From: Actinomycetota bacterium
GTDB taxonomy: Bacteria > Actinomycetota > Acidimicrobiia > Acidimicrobiales > Ilumatobacteraceae
NCBI GenBank assembly: GCA_030645675.1
Contig: JAUSLQ010000043.1
Location: 1 to 39,210, forward strand
Length of the DNA: 39,210 nt
Direction of reading: 5' to 3'
Part shown: piece after piece, positions 38,827-39,210 of the stretch
Layout of the letters: every line of letters starts with the position of its first letter
Numbering within the stretch: the first letter of the stretch is position 1
Made by a program: the position numbers and the translations under genes
Notes under the pieces: generated by a model
The model's input: only the letters and a program-made list of their open reading frames with translations
Told to the model about the DNA's origin: nothing
Database searches by the model: none

Positions 38827-39210
38827 ACGACCACGACCCGCACCACGACCCGCACCACGACCCGCACCCGGCGCGGCCGGAGGGGCGGCTCGCCTCACCG
38901 CTCGACCACCTGTTGGAGGAAGCCGCCATGGCCCACACACCGAAGCCCGACGTCGCCCGCCTGGAGACGATGCTGACCGCGCACCACAGCCGCCGTGGCC
39001 TGGTGCTGTTCACCAGTGCGGCCGCATGCCTGCTGATGATCGGCGGGGGCGCTCTCGCCATGCGATCCGACACGCCGGGCCGCGTGCAGCCGGCCCACAC
39101 CGGGCCGCACGACACCGGGCCCCACGACACCGGGCCCCACGACACCGGGCCCCACGACACCGGGCCGCACGACACCGGGCCGCACGACACCGGGCCGCAC
39201 GACACCGGGC
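38823..39210 (+). CDS. Putative membrane anti-sigma factor with His-rich repeats (3' end outside window)
   Basis: 129 codons are visible and the frame is open at the window end. The N-terminus repeats His-Asp-Pro-His (HDPHHDPHHDPHP). A helical cytoplasmic part (LDHLLEEAAMAHTPKPDVARLETML) is followed by one membrane helix (about residues 58-80, LVLFTSAAACLLMIGGGALAM). The extracytoplasmic side continues as AHTGP and then at least six full HDTGP pentapeptides. The ATG overlaps the sigma stop as ATGA, so co-translation with the sigma factor is expected. No zinc-binding HxxxCxxC anti-sigma motif is visible. His/Asp density on both sides of the membrane suggests metal binding, so a metal- or envelope-stress-sensing anti-sigma role is inferred. 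Confidence 0.72.
   Translation, partial: MNDHDPHHDPHHDPHPARPEGRLASPLDHLLEEAAMAHTPKPDVARLETMLTAHHSRRGLVLFTSAAACLLMIGGGALAMRSDTPGRVQPAHTGPHDTGPHDTGPHDTGPHDTGPHDTGPHDTGPHDTG
39096..39210 (+). repeat. 15-bp in-frame tandem repeat (HDTGP)n
   Basis: A 12-bp partial unit CACACCGGGCCG (39096-39107) is followed by six full copies of CACGACACCGGGCCS (39108-39197) and 13 bases of a seventh at the window edge. The first three full copies end CCC and the next three end CCG, so blocks of units were duplicated together. True copy number is unknown because the array leaves the window. Confidence 0.97.

Noticed and set aside
38516-39205. Minus-strand open frames with repeated CGPVS or RPGVV units
   Set aside because: They are the reverse readings of the 15-bp repeat. 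The plus-strand frame is coupled to the sigma gene and has a membrane helix.

Overview
The window is a high-GC chromosomal segment whose real genes have a strong G/C preference at the third codon position. It is packed with 4-base start/stop overlaps (ATGA or GTGA) and with genes that seem to be transcribed without leaders: a TANNNT -10 box ends 6-8 bases before the start codon. Together with a DUF222/HNH endonuclease gene, a SURF1-like protein, a DUF4262 protein and a SAM-I/SAM-IV-clan riboswitch, this points to an actinomycete-type bacterium. An Acidimicrobiia-like lineage is my best guess, but that is inference and no marker gene here proves it.

Left end (1-2361): the tail of a MoxR-type AAA+ ATPase is followed by a CoxE-like VWA protein, a common ATPase/VWA pair, and then by a stand-alone cyclic-nucleotide-binding domain protein. 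Bases 2399-12936, on the minus strand, form one long purine operon: purL-purQ-purC-purF-(45-codon ORF)-purD::purM-purN-guaB. It runs from FGAM synthase to IMP dehydrogenase and is driven by a predicted leaderless promoter at purL. PurD and PurM are a single polypeptide, with purN overlapping right behind it, so the gene order matches the eukaryotic GARS-AIRS-GART enzyme. PurL carries a fused PurS-like N-terminal region. A 45-codon ORF is locked by 4-base overlaps to both purF and purD::purM.

Bases 13051-17073 hold a histidine phosphatase, a GMC oxidoreductase, a metallo-beta-lactamase-fold hydrolase behind a cluster of perfect palindromes, and a SURF1-like assembly factor. Bases 17131-24156 look like one signalling and export locus. 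It contains an ABC exporter carrying an FHA domain, a degenerate peptidase-like region and a C-terminal cyclic-nucleotide-binding domain; an ECF-like sigma factor; a cysteine-free 79-residue protein; a cytosolic subtilisin-like protease; a GAF protein; and a transmembrane Ser/Thr kinase. The GAF and kinase promoters are separated by an exact 8 x 8-bp tandem array. This is the best candidate for an undescribed system.

Bases 24243-31256 carry metabolic and unknown genes: an EcKinase-like phosphotransferase, DUF4262, a DCC thiol protein, a saccharopine-dehydrogenase-like oxidoreductase coupled to an 81-residue protein, a SET-domain protein, metX under a SAM-clan riboswitch, and three small unknowns, two of them membrane-anchored. 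A tRNA-Gly(GCC) with a strong terminator and a DUF222/HNH gene follow. Bases 33064-38006 are a sugar-type ABC importer (binding protein, two permeases, ATPase) with a VOC-family protein downstream. The right end (38242-39210) is an ECF sigma factor translationally coupled to a membrane protein whose outer part is a His-Asp-Thr-Gly-Pro repeat that runs off the window.
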